NCBI GenBank assembly: GCA_012959765.1
Contig: DUCO01000049.1
Span: 1-64,000 of the forward strand
Direction of reading: 5' to 3'
From: Dehalococcoidia bacterium
Lineage (GTDB): Bacteria > Chloroflexota > Dehalococcoidia > Lucifugimonadales > Lucifugimonadaceae
DNA: 64,000 bases
Under the pieces are notes generated by a model that was given only the letters and a program-made list of their open reading frames with translations, made no database searches and was not told the origin of the DNA. Below, one piece after another: positions 44,960 through 53,480 of the stretch; positions within the stretch are counted from its first letter, which is position 1; every line of letters begins with the position of its first letter. Position numbers and translations under genes: made by a program.

Positions 44960-45755
44960 ATCATTCCTCACTTGCTGAGGAGATCTTGCTCATGTCCTGC
45001 CCACGCTGCTTGTCCACGTCCATTTCGAAGAGAAAACATCGAACCGCACTTGGCTATCGAACTTTCTGCTGCCGTGACTGCAGTAGGCGTTTCAACGAGC
45101 GTTCAGCCACGCCGTTCAACGATTTACAGTTCCCGACAGATATCGTCTTACTCGCTGTTCTTTGGCGATTGAGATACAAGCTCGGATTCCGCGACGTCGC
45201 CGAACTACTTTCGCAACGAGGTTTCGAAGTCAGCTACGAAACGATACGAGTGTGGGAGTTCAAGTTTGCACCGCTGGTGAGCGAGAATCTTCGGTCGAAA
45301 CGTCGTGGAGTCGCTGGTAATCCCTGGTATCTGGACGAGACTTACATCAAGGTCAGTGGTCGTTGGCGCTATCTCTATAGAGCCGTAGATCGAGAAGGAA
45401 ACCTACTCGATTCGATGCTAAGTGAAAACACAGACAAGCACGCAGCTCGGCGGTTTTTGCGGCGGCTAATCGATAGCGCAGGGCGGAAACCGTTACGGAT
45501 GACGACAGATAAACATCCTACCTACACGAAGGCAATTCGCTGGATCGTTGGCCGTAAGGTTTTACATCGCCACAATCAGTATCTGAACAATCGTATTGAG
45601 CAGAATCATCGAGGAATCAAGCAGCGTTACTATCCAATGCTTGGGTTCGCCAAGTTTGAATCAGCGAGCCGATTCTGCTCAGCATTTGACCTGACCCTCT
45701 CAAACGTGTCCAGCTGAAAGATCAGATACTGGATACGTTTGAGGGGGCTAGGTCA
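44960..45755 (+). mobile_element. IS6-family (IS240-like) insertion element; left end unclear
   Basis: Comprises one transposase gene and, at its right end, a 69-bp palindrome (45687-45755: TGACCTGACCCTCTCAAACG...CTAGGTCA). I cannot find a matching left terminal repeat next to the gene; the nearest TGACCTG is at about 44832. The other hairpin copy is 3.8 kb to the left, so the element could be read as a larger unit 41817-45755 carrying the DapA and ThDP genes. Confidence 0.75.
44992..45717 (+). CDS. IS6-family transposase
   Basis: DDE transposase of the IS240/IS26 type. An N-terminal zinc-finger-like region (CPRC...CCRDC) is followed by FPTDIVLLAVLWRLRYKLGF and an HTH. The catalytic Asp is in WYLDETYIKVSGRWRYLYRAVDRE (first and second pieces), the next in LRMTTDKHPTY and the Glu in NNRIEQNHRGIKQR. 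The reading frame ends inside the terminal hairpin (LTLSNVSS). TTG 44986 or ATG 44992. It appears intact. Confidence 0.9.
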   Translation: MSCPRCLSTSISKRKHRTALGYRTFCCRDCSRRFNERSATPFNDLQFPTDIVLLAVLWRLRYKLGFRDVAELLSQRGFEVSYETIRVWEFKFAPLVSENLRSKRRGVAGNPWYLDETYIKVSGRWRYLYRAVDREGNLLDSMLSENTDKHAARRFLRRLIDSAGRKPLRMTTDKHPTYTKAIRWIVGRKVLHRHNQYLNNRIEQNHRGIKQRYYPMLGFAKFESASRFCSAFDLTLSNVSS

Positions 45756-45901
45756 GTTACCACGTGAATAATGATTACGTTTCTGGACAGCAGTACATTT
45801 TTTTACGCTCAAGACTTAGTTCCTAGTGCCTCGCTCTCGAACTAAATACCTTCAATTGATTACATATTTCCAACACTTTTTTCGACAGTACACTAGTGAT
45901 T

Positions 45902-46140
45902 CAGTGATGTTCTGTGGTCACTAGTGAACTAGATTCTAGTTCAGAGCATGGGTTGCTCAATGGCAGAGCGTTTTCTTCCCAAGTAGACGGTAAAGAGTCT
46001 GTAAGCGGTAGCCTTTGTGACCTGATCGTCCATACCATGAGGTAGGTGGATGTTTTCCACACCTTTTTCCACACTCCACTGGATACCCAGTGATGTTCAT
46101 TGATCACAGGTGGACTGCGATGCAATTCAGAACATAAGGA
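45902..46140. repeat. Degenerate direct repeats around the tRNA-Gly-like piece
   Basis: CAGTGATGTTCTGTGGTCAC with following TTCAGAGCAT (45902-45950) resembles CAGTGATGTTCATTGATCAC with TTCAGAACAT (46089-46135). The two copies bracket the tRNA-like sequence, suggesting a duplication produced by integration or by slippage. Confidence 0.5.
45945..45990 (+). tRNA. tRNA-Gly-like 5' portion (anticodon loop CCC), probably pseudo
   Basis: GCATGGGTTGCTCAATGGCAGAGC gives a good D-arm (GCTC-AATGGCA-GAGC), and TTTTC-TTCCCAA-GTAGA resembles a tRNA-Gly(CCC) anticodon arm with weak pairing. No T-arm or matching acceptor follows. It lies between two similar sequences starting CAGTGATGTTC (45902 and 46089). 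The surrounding 45756-46144 holds no protein gene. Confidence 0.45.
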
Positions 46141-46144
46141 AATA

Positions 46145-46221
46145 TGGTGGGCCTGGAGGGACTTGAACCCCCGACCAATTGATTATGAGTCAACTGCTCT
46201 AACCAGCTGAGCTACAGGCCC
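46145..46221 (-). tRNA. tRNA with anticodon CAT (Ile2 or elongator Met)
   Basis: Acceptor GGGCCTG pairs with CAGGCCC. D-arm GCTC/GAGC, anticodon stem GTTGA/TCAAT around CTCATAA, T-loop TTCAAGT, encoded CCA. The CAT anticodon is shared by elongator tRNA-Met and by tRNA-Ile2, whose C34 is changed to lysidine. The acceptor starts with G1-C72 pairing, so it is not an initiator, but I cannot decide between the other two from sequence alone. Confidence 0.93.
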
Positions 46222-46484
46222 ACGAGTGACGCACAGCTGTAAGAGCGTGCGTTGGAACTTATTGATTCTCTCACGAGATTTGCCGAGAGCAACTCTTTAT
46301 TCCAAACCACCTGTGGTGAATTTTGTTAAGCGGCTATCGAACCGACTTGCACCCACATTTTCACAAACTGAAAAGATCAGCCATCGGCTGGGGATTGTGA
46401 GAGATGCTGGCAATTGGTAACCTCCCTCAATATCACGCTAGAACGTTCGAAGAGCAACTATTCAATCCCACGAGGTCTATCCGC

Positions 46485-47048
46485 ATGACGCACGCCGCAC
46501 GCAATCTCACCCACCTGAAGCACTCCCGGTGGCTGCTACTCGCACTGTTGACGGGCGCGCTGGCGCTAGCAATGGCGTGCGGATCTGGAGACGACTCGGC
46601 TGATGGCGGTAATTCCGGTGCAGCAGCAGAACCAACCGCAGAAGTCGACGACGGCCTTTCAGAAGTCTCCCGCGTAATGTTCACAGATAAGACCTTTACA
46701 GCCGACGACTTTACTGCTGCCGGATGGAAGCAGTCGAAACAGTACGACGACATCAGCACAGTTCCCGAAGCGACCGAAGTCTACTTCGGCTTCTTCGGCG
46801 CCAAGGACATTGAGATCAGGGTCTACGCATCACACGATTCGGCGGCAAACGCTGGAGCAACCGACGCCGCCGAAGATATCGACCAGAGCTTCCGTGAGGG
46901 CGGACAGGTGGGCGCAAGCAACCGTGGCGCTGGGTCGAGAGCAGTTACCAAATTCAAGGCGTTCACCGTTTTAGGTAACACCGTGATTTTGTGCGAACTG
47001 TCTGTCGACGTATGTGTCGGACTGGCTAACGCTACAGGCGGCCAATAA
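46485..47048 (+). CDS. Small lipoprotein (paralogue of the gene at 40724)
   Basis: 187 residues from ATG 46485. Signal LLALLTGALALAMACGSG has the lipobox AMAC, followed by a low-complexity Ser/Gly/Asp linker and the shared core domain described for the 40.7 kb copy. Both have two cysteines near the C-terminus (LCELSVDVC). Function unknown. The two paralogues sit on the outer sides of the island between tRNA-Arg and the CAT tRNA. Confidence 0.78.
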   Translation: MTHAARNLTHLKHSRWLLLALLTGALALAMACGSGDDSADGGNSGAAAEPTAEVDDGLSEVSRVMFTDKTFTADDFTAAGWKQSKQYDDISTVPEATEVYFGFFGAKDIEIRVYASHDSAANAGATDAAEDIDQSFREGGQVGASNRGAGSRAVTKFKAFTVLGNTVILCELSVDVCVGLANATGGQ

Positions 47049-47077
47049 GACCCAACATCACGGCAAAGTTCGACCGA

Positions 47078-47887
47078 CTACGGTATCGCCTCGGTTGCTG
47101 GTGTGAATTTCAGTATTGACATTGATGGTGGCTGAACGAATCGGTCGAACAGGAACTGCTGTGTTCCTATCGGGCCAAACAGCAGCATTACGGCAACGAA
47201 AACTGCCAGTATCGAACTGACAATCGTCGTTCTCGTGGCACGCGCAACGAAACCCACTCCGCCTGCAATTCGAATTGCGACGAGCGCCAGAATGATCATC
47301 GTCGCACCGGCCCAGATACCCCGTTCCATCCCTGTAATCAGATACGAAAGCGGGAACAACACCGGAACGTTTCCGAACGCAGTAACTTCATCGCTGCGCG
47401 GAATTTGAGCGTCGGCAATCGACATACCGGCTACTTTGAGAACGAACAGATTCAGTGGTATCAGCACTCCCAGCAGGCCTGTGAAAACTAGCGAATAGGC
47501 AGCACCAATGAGGAAGTACATCGAGGCTATAAAATTTCTTCGGTAGTAGGTTCCAGCCCACACAGCAAACCATGCCGCCGCAAAACCAGCTACGACCGCC
47601 GAAGGGGCCAGACGAACGAACGCTCCAAGGTTCTCGTATTCGGCTCGTTTGCCAGGAATTTCAGCCTGCTCCTGGAGTTCGAGCAACACAGGAATGGCGA
47701 TTCGGGTTGAGATGTCGAGATAGTAAGCAGCAATTGCGATCGCTGTTCCAAGCGGCAGCATCACCCAGATCAACCGGCGATTTAGCTTGTTCTCGGCAGC
47801 TTTCCGTTCCTGTTCGATTGCGAACTGTTCATCAAGAGATTTTTCGAGAAGTCGTTCCACAAGAAACTCCGACTGATGGATGGCCAA
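47078..47887 (-). CDS. Polytopic membrane protein, unassigned (paralogue A)
   Basis: 269 residues. A charged N-terminal helix (about residues 10-38, rich in Glu, Arg, Lys) precedes six predicted membrane segments: near 40-58, 90-110, 120-150, 170-190, 197-215 and 225-245. The end VMLLFGPIGTQQFLFDRFVQ is shared with the next gene (VIMFGPLGIFKLLFDWFRAQ). I recognise no domain. The convergent lipoprotein ends 30 bases away. Confidence 0.7.
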   Translation of the reverse strand: MAIHQSEFLVERLLEKSLDEQFAIEQERKAAENKLNRRLIWVMLPLGTAIAIAAYYLDISTRIAIPVLLELQEQAEIPGKRAEYENLGAFVRLAPSAVVAGFAAAWFAVWAGTYYRRNFIASMYFLIGAAYSLVFTGLLGVLIPLNLFVLKVAGMSIADAQIPRSDEVTAFGNVPVLFPLSYLITGMERGIWAGATMIILALVAIRIAGGVGFVARATRTTIVSSILAVFVAVMLLFGPIGTQQFLFDRFVQPPSMSILKFTPATEAIP

Positions 47888-47980
47888 TGGGCGCGTTCAG
47901 ATATGAAGTTACAGCACCCTCAATTGAATCGCATACGGGCGACTGAACTCAGTAGAACGAAAACCACCCGCAAGGCGGTT

Positions 47981-48706
47981 TTATTGCGCTCGGAACCAGT
48001 CGAACAGCAATTTGAATATGCCGAGTGGGCCGAACATGATCACCGCTACGGCCGTCGTGCTAACAATCGCTGTTACAGCGGTGGTTTGGCCAAGCCTGAA
48101 TCGATCGCTATTGGGTCCCATGTATCGGAATACCACTGTGGCCATAAACATCGCGCTGACCCCAGCCCAGAACCCATGCTTCATCCCCGTCATGGCGTAG
48201 GTCAGCACGAAGAATGGAGTGCTCCACACCCACGATGAGAAGGCCTCGCCCACTGTGTTCTGCGAAAAGGCAAGCCCGGTAACGTCGAGTAAAAACAGGT
48301 TTGCTGGCAGCAATAACCCGACAAAAAACGGCAACAATCCGGCGTAGATAACCGCGGTCATAAACAGCGGTAGAAATCGTCCTTCTCGGCCAGCAACTGC
48401 TGTAGCTACCAGGCCAGCGCCAAACATCGCAGCCCCACCGCCAAGTATCGGTGCAGGCGAAAGCTTCAAGATGTGCGAGAAGTTGGGACGGTGAAGAACA
48501 TACTGCCAATCGGCGTCGTCTATCGCCACGATGATGTTGACGTACTGAACTATCAACGCCATTGCAATCCCGAACGGAATTAGCGCAACGGCCATGCCAA
48601 ATCTACGACGGCGATCATCTTCAAATCGATCTTCTTCGATTTGATCTCGTTCGATGTAACCCCGGCGAAACGATGACGCGCCTGATGTTGAAGGGTTGCT
48701 TTGCAT
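47981..48706 (-). CDS. Polytopic membrane protein, unassigned (paralogue B)
   Basis: 241 residues from ATG 48706 (the frame extends to 48736). Same architecture as its downstream neighbour: acidic/basic N-terminal helix (RDQIEEDRFEDDRRRR) followed by six hydrophobic segments and the FGPLG-FKLLFDWF ending; both also share a TGM-(E/K)-x-G-x-WAG segment. The pair arose by duplication, and the 93-base gap suggests one transcript. Confidence 0.7.
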   Translation of the reverse strand: MQSNPSTSGASSFRRGYIERDQIEEDRFEDDRRRRFGMAVALIPFGIAMALIVQYVNIIVAIDDADWQYVLHRPNFSHILKLSPAPILGGGAAMFGAGLVATAVAGREGRFLPLFMTAVIYAGLLPFFVGLLLPANLFLLDVTGLAFSQNTVGEAFSSWVWSTPFFVLTYAMTGMKHGFWAGVSAMFMATVVFRYMGPNSDRFRLGQTTAVTAIVSTTAVAVIMFGPLGIFKLLFDWFRAQ

Positions 48707-48901
48707 CAGAACAACGATAGCACTTACCTTCGGCAACGTCGTAATAATCTAGTGACAAGCTATGCGTGATTTCAATTTAGGTTCACGTGATGTACGACGA
48801 ACGGTGTTAGCCGGTGTATACATCCGGCTCCTCTGCTACACTTCCCGATTCCCAATTTCCGGCTACTCATGAGCCAGATCAATCCCAGAGGCGATTCCCC
48901 G

Positions 48902-50002
48902 ATGAAAATCACAGATGTGCGAATGGAAATGTTCAAGTGGCCGCGAGCCGTGCCAATCACGAACGGTCTGTACACGTACACACACAACCTGTTGAACATC
49001 GTGGTGATCGAAACCGACGACCCCGATATTCAAGGAATCGGACTCGCCGGCGGCATCGAATCTACGCCCGAAATCGGCGCAGCGTTCATCGAACACTTCA
49101 AGAAGGGGCTCATCGGGCAGGACCCGCTGAACAACGAAGCCCTGTGGCACGCAATGTGGCGACCAAAACTGGTGGGTCGACGTGGCATTTCCACTCGCAT
49201 CCTCGGGGGAATCGACATTGCCCTGTGGGACATCAAGGGCAAGGTCGCCAACATGCCTGTCTACAAGCTGCTTGGGGGCTTCACGAACAAGGTCGACACC
49301 TACATCGCTGGCGGCTACTACGAGGAAGGCAAGGGCCTCAAAGAGCTAGCGCAGGAGATGGAAGATAACGTTCGATTGGGCGCTCGGGCTGTGAAGATCA
49401 AGGTCGGAGCGGTTTCGATCAACGAAGATATCGAGCGGGTGCGTGTCTGTCGTGATGCGATCGGACCCGACGTGCGGTTGATGGTCGATGCTAACAATGC
49501 TTATCGTCACTATCAGGCGATCGAATTTGCACGAAAGGCCGAGCAGTACGATCTGTTCTGGTTCGAAGAGCCGGTTGAGCCAGACGACTACATTGGGCAG
49601 GCCGAGATCACCCGGGCGACATCTGTGCCCATAGCAGCCGGTGAGAACGAGTACACCCGCTACGGTTTCAGGGACATGATCAACGCTCGCGCCGTCGACA
49701 TTCTTCAGCCCGATGCCCTGATTCTTGGTGGAATTACTGAGTACATGAAGGTGGCAGCTCTGGCACAGGCTAACGATCTCGATGTCGCTCCGCACGGTGC
49801 GCAGGAAGTCCACATTCATCTCGTGGCAGCAGTGCCGAATGGTCTCATCCTCGAGTACTACCGGGAGTCCGTAAACCCGATGCACGGCAAGGTGTGGGAG
49901 CACGAACTGGTTATCAAGGACGGATACGTCTACGCCCCAGAGTTGCCCGGCCTCGGACTCGTGCCGAAATGGGACACGCTGGCGCCGTATCGAGTGGGCT
50001 AG
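48902..50002 (+). CDS. Enolase-superfamily protein, mandelate racemase/muconate lactonizing type
   Basis: Acid-sugar dehydratase or racemase, 366 residues from ATG 48902. General base and ligands: AVKIKVGAVS (KxK), RLMVDANNAY (Asp), FWFEEPVEPDDY (Glu), AAGENEYTRYGF (Glu), and DVAPHGAQEVH (His). Belongs to the MR subgroup that abstracts a proton alpha to a carboxylate. A different branch from the zinc-ribbon protein at 22 kb. It lies upstream of the hydroxylase subunits on the same strand. Confidence 0.92.
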   Translation: MKITDVRMEMFKWPRAVPITNGLYTYTHNLLNIVVIETDDPDIQGIGLAGGIESTPEIGAAFIEHFKKGLIGQDPLNNEALWHAMWRPKLVGRRGISTRILGGIDIALWDIKGKVANMPVYKLLGGFTNKVDTYIAGGYYEEGKGLKELAQEMEDNVRLGARAVKIKVGAVSINEDIERVRVCRDAIGPDVRLMVDANNAYRHYQAIEFARKAEQYDLFWFEEPVEPDDYIGQAEITRATSVPIAAGENEYTRYGFRDMINARAVDILQPDALILGGITEYMKVAALAQANDLDVAPHGAQEVHIHLVAAVPNGLILEYYRESVNPMHGKVWEHELVIKDGYVYAPELPGLGLVPKWDTLAPYRVG

Positions 50003-50087
50003 AGGCATATACTCTCGCCCGACTGGGCTTTCGTCTGTGCGCTGTGGCGCGGGCGATCCTGCGAAATAACTGGAGAAGCACGAACGA

Positions 50088-50951
50088 ATGCCGAATTTTG
50101 ATTACGAAGCGCCAACCTCGTTGGAAAGTGCGCTTGAAATGCTAGCTCGACCCGGTGAGGTGCGCCCGCTCGTGGGTGGAACCGACGTTATCGACCAACT
50201 TAAAAGCAACCGTCGAAACGCCGATATTGTGATCGATCTGAAGCGAATCCCCGAGCTTCTGAACATCGAAGCAAACGGGTCTGGGCTGCGAATCGGATCA
50301 GCGGTTTCCTGCACGGATGTCCACAATTTCACGGCCGAAAATGGCGGCTACCCTGCCCTTTCGGAATCCGCCGATCTTGTTGGATCGATTCACATTCAGA
50401 ACCGTGCCAGCGTCGGCGGAAACGTCTGTAACGCAGCTCCTTCTGCCGACACCATTCCGGCACTGCTGATTCACGAAGCTATTGCTCACACGGTTAGCGC
50501 ATCAGGCGCACGTGAAATTCCCCTCATCGACTTCTTTGCAGGTCCGGGTCAAACAGTTCTCCAGAAGGGCGAAATTCTGAAGGAACTCGTACTTCCTGCT
50601 CCTTCGGCAAACACAGCGTCTGCCTACTTGCGATTTATCCCTCGAAACGAAATGGACATCGCCGTTGCGGGAGTCGGCTCGCTGATCGAAGTCGACCCGT
50701 CTTCGGGAGTCGTTACCAAAGCTCGAATCGCTCTTGCATCGGTGGCTCCAACACCGGTTCGGGCATACGCAGCCGAAGAATTTTTAGAAGGAACCGTTAT
50801 TGATGCAGCGGCAATCGACGAGACTGCCGATCTGGCGGTCGGTTCAGCCGTACCGATCACCGATGTGCGCGGCTCAGCCGAATACCGAAAAGAACTGATC
50901 AGAGTTCTGACAAAGCGAACCCTGAACATCTGCCTCGAGCGATTGGCCTAA
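50088..50951 (+). CDS. Xanthine dehydrogenase/CO dehydrogenase-type FAD subunit (medium)
   Basis: The medium subunit carries FAD between the 2Fe-2S and NAD or quinone sites of molybdenum hydroxylases. FAD motifs are RPLVGGTDVIDQLKS and HIQNRASVGGNVCNAAPSAD; the C-terminal CO_deh_flav_C domain follows around residue 180. 287 residues. The small subunit starts three bases after its stop. No molybdopterin (large) subunit gene is adjacent on either side. Confidence 0.93.
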   Translation: MPNFDYEAPTSLESALEMLARPGEVRPLVGGTDVIDQLKSNRRNADIVIDLKRIPELLNIEANGSGLRIGSAVSCTDVHNFTAENGGYPALSESADLVGSIHIQNRASVGGNVCNAAPSADTIPALLIHEAIAHTVSASGAREIPLIDFFAGPGQTVLQKGEILKELVLPAPSANTASAYLRFIPRNEMDIAVAGVGSLIEVDPSSGVVTKARIALASVAPTPVRAYAAEEFLEGTVIDAAAIDETADLAVGSAVPITDVRGSAEYRKELIRVLTKRTLNICLERLA

Positions 50952-50954
50952 ATC

Positions 50955-51431
50955 ATGAGCAAGAAACAAATCAAGACCACGGTCAACGGCGTCGAGCACG
51001 AGATTCTCGTCGACTCGACGTGGACACTTCTCGAAACACTTCGAGATCAGTTGAGTCTCACTGGCACCAAAGAGGGCTGCTCGAACGGAAACTGCGGCGC
51101 CTGCACGGTACTGGTCAACGGAAAATCGTCGTGTTCATGCCTTGTACTTGCACCGGAAATCGATGGTCGAGAAGTGACGACCGTAGAAGGCCTCGCCGAT
51201 CACGGTCACCTGACGCCGGTTCAAGATGCATTCGTCGAGAACTCCGGACTTCAGTGCGGTTTCTGTACGCCCGGTTTCATGATCGCCACCACTGCACTGC
51301 TCAGTGAAAATCCGCATCCCTCCGAGAACGAGATTCGGCTCAAGCTGGCGGGCAACCTGTGTCGCTGCACCGGCTACGACAAGATCGTGAGATCGGTACA
51401 AGACGCCGCCGAGCGCCTGAGCAAGGCGTAG
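50955..51431 (+). CDS. Molybdenum hydroxylase 2Fe-2S subunit (small)
   Basis: Ferredoxin-fold N-terminal domain with [15 protein letters not shown] and a further cysteine, then the C-terminal 2Fe-2S domain with [12 protein letters not shown] and [12 protein letters not shown]. All eight cluster cysteines expected for the CoxS/XdhA small subunit appear to be present. 158 residues. It accepts electrons from a molybdopterin subunit that is not encoded in this window next to it. Confidence 0.95.
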   Translation: MSKKQIKTTVNGVEHEILVDSTWTLLETLRDQLSLTGTKEGCSNGNCGACTVLVNGKSSCSCLVLAPEIDGREVTTVEGLADHGHLTPVQDAFVENSGLQCGFCTPGFMIATTALLSENPHPSENEIRLKLAGNLCRCTGYDKIVRSVQDAAERLSKA

Positions 51432-51478
51432 TTTGTTGGCATTGTGCTCAGCACTCGCTGCGCAATAGCGAGTATTCG

Positions 51479-51613
51479 ATTTCCCGACCGAAGTCATCGG
51501 AGCGGAGGGATCTCGGAGAAAATGACTCCTGACTCGAGAAATCAACGTTGCATTCTGTGATGCCAGCCGAGTCCATCGAGATCCCTCGACTTCACTCCGT
51601 TCCGCTCGGGAAA
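51479..51613. repeat. Inverted pair of the dispersed repeat
   Basis: TTCCCGACCGAAGTCATCGGAGCGGAGGGATCTC (from 51481) faces its complement GAGATCCCTCGACTTCACTCCGTTCCGCTCGGGAA (51578-51613). The same unit occurs at 27.2-27.5 kb and 55.7 kb. The two arms could fold into a long hairpin following the Fe-S subunit gene. Confidence 0.75.
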
Positions 51614-51716
51614 TGGATTCTCGTCCCGGGCACAACGTGTGTGACCTTCAATGCGCAGATCTGCCAAATGAGGCAACATTCAAGGTAAGACCGCTGTTTA
51701 CGGTGGTGATGCTCGT

Positions 51717-51968
51717 GTGACGTTGAGCGGGTTACGTACTTTGAATTCACAAATATTTCGAAGTTTCTACCGCAATGTCGCACGCCAGAAAATCGCACGT
51801 CCGGTGAAGCTGACCGCCGCCGCATTTATCCTAGTAACCATGTTGGCAATCGCGGTAAGTTGCACTGGTGGCGGCGATGATTCGACCAGCATTCAAAGGG
51901 TTCGAAATCCTAATAAACATTACTTGAGTGGACATGGGTTACTACTGTGGTGCCACGGTCGCAGGTGA
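51717..51968 (+). pseudogene. Lipoprotein leader fragment
   Basis: The frame gives a plausible signal KLTAAAFILVTMLAIAVSCT with lipobox AVSC and a Gly/Asp-rich start of a mature chain, but then becomes a short non-descript tail overlapping the DUF1059-like gene in another frame. Either a small lipoprotein remnant, or the 5' part of a protein fused to DUF1059 and then frameshifted. Low certainty. Confidence 0.4.
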
Positions 51969-52152
51969 TTCTCTGTCCGAACTACTGAAATCTGTTCAGA
52001 CGCATGCTGTTGAACATCACGGTTACACGCAGGCCGAGGTCGATTCTCCCGAGAAAATTGCCATCTGGGAGGGAGCTATCAAGCAATCGTCCCGACCCGG
52101 CGACATCCGGACACCCCGGGGAGACATGAAACCCGGTGTCGAACCGCACTGA
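51934..52152 (+). CDS. DUF1059-like small protein
   Basis: About 73 residues: GYYCGATVAGDSLSELLKSV, then AVEHHGYTQAEVDSPEKIA. The cysteine near the start, the short alpha/beta pattern and the HxxxxHG-type helix end match small DUF1059 proteins of unknown function. GTG 51928 and ATG 51934 are alternative starts. It overlaps the preceding lipoprotein-like frame by 35 bases. Confidence 0.6.
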   Translation: MGYYCGATVAGDSLSELLKSVQTHAVEHHGYTQAEVDSPEKIAIWEGAIKQSSRPGDIRTPRGDMKPGVEPH

Positions 52153-52327
52153 GCATCACTCGGTGCTACAAATTCAACAAACGCAGGTTAGCCGCGACCA
52201 TATGCTAATCTGAACTCATGCTATGCACCGATTCGGTGAGTTTGCCCAGCGCACGCGCCGAGTTCGATTACCATTGCATCAAACACCACAGAAATTCCAC
52301 GAGTCCCGGCAAGGTCACACGTAATAC

Positions 52328-53479
52328 ATGGAACAGGTTTTTAGAGCCGCATCCGACGAAATGACAGCAGGCAACGCAATGGTCGTTGCAACAGTCGTCA
52401 AAACTTCTGGATCTACCCCGCAAAAGCCCGGTGCGAAGTTGCTTGTACGAGCCGACGGTTCAGGCGTAGGCACGCTCGGTGGCGGATGTGTTGAAGGCGA
52501 CATCTGGTTCGCATCATCACAGCTACTGAAAAGCGGTGGACCTGCAGAGATGCGTGATTACGAGCTCAACGAAGACCTCGCAGCCCAGGACGGTCTCGTG
52601 TGCGGCGGAACAATGTACTTCCTGCTCGACCCAATTCGGGAACCTGCTGAAGTATCCGAGTTCAACGACGAAGTGATCGCTGCCTACGAAGGCGGGGCAC
52701 CCGTTGCAGTTGCCAGCCTGATGAAAGTCCCCGAGGGATCGGAACTTGTAGTCGGAACGAAGCTGCTTATTCGAGAGAATGGGTCGACTTCCGGATCATT
52801 TCGCGATGAGAGGCTCGATGCCAACGCCATCAACGAAGCACACCGACTTATGGCGATGGGCAAGAACGACTACATCGTTGGCGAATCAGGGGCCGAGTAC
52901 TTCATCGAGGCCTACACGACTCCTCCAACGCTGGTTCTCACAGGTGGTGGGCACGTTTCGAAGGCGCTTTCAAACATCGCCTCGACACTGGGTTTCCGGA
53001 TATTTATTATCGACGACCGGGAAGAATTCTCGAATCCTGAACGCTTCCCGGAGGCTGAACAAACAGTCGTTTCAGATTACGGTTCAGCGTTCGAAAAACT
53101 TGCCATCGGCACGAACTCTTTTATCGTCATCGCCACTCGTGGTCACCGCTACGACGCCTCGGCAACGGCCGCGGCAATGCGAACCCCGGCGAGCTACGTC
53201 GGACTACTCGGTTCAAAGCGCAAGACGATCCTCATCTACGAAGAACTTTTTGCCAGTGGCTTCACGATGGAGGAAGTCCAGGCTGTGCGATCGCCTATCG
53301 GCCTGAACATTTCTGCCCGAACCCCCGAAGAGATTGCTCTCTCGATCATGTCGGAGATCGTCGGGTTCCGACTTGGCGGCGATGGCGGCACTCTGAAGCT
53401 CGATCAACGCCTGATCGACAAAGCAGCCGAAAAGGCCGCAAGCCGCTCAGAATCGACCGAACCTGTAGGCGCCGACTAA
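52328..53479 (+). CDS. XdhC/CoxI-family molybdenum cofactor maturation protein
   Basis: XdhC proteins bind and sulfurate molybdopterin for insertion into xanthine-dehydrogenase-type enzymes. The N-terminal domain has TSGSTPQKPGAKLL and GTLGGGCVEGDIW with the conserved Cys; the C-terminal Rossmann domain has LVLTGGGHVSKAL, IIDDREEFSNPERFP and VIATRGHRYD, ending with GLNISARTPEEIALSI. 383 residues. The MocA-like gene begins two bases after the stop. This places a molybdenum hydroxylase system here, together with the two subunits upstream. Confidence 0.93.
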   Translation: MEQVFRAASDEMTAGNAMVVATVVKTSGSTPQKPGAKLLVRADGSGVGTLGGGCVEGDIWFASSQLLKSGGPAEMRDYELNEDLAAQDGLVCGGTMYFLLDPIREPAEVSEFNDEVIAAYEGGAPVAVASLMKVPEGSELVVGTKLLIRENGSTSGSFRDERLDANAINEAHRLMAMGKNDYIVGESGAEYFIEAYTTPPTLVLTGGGHVSKALSNIASTLGFRIFIIDDREEFSNPERFPEAEQTVVSDYGSAFEKLAIGTNSFIVIATRGHRYDASATAAAMRTPASYVGLLGSKRKTILIYEELFASGFTMEEVQAVRSPIGLNISARTPEEIALSIMSEIVGFRLGGDGGTLKLDQRLIDKAAEKAASRSESTEPVGAD

Positions 53480-53480
53480 C

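Noticed and set aside
45901-46125. 74-residue minus-strand frame
   Set aside because: It covers the tRNA-Gly-like sequence and its repeats, and the residues look like a random frame.
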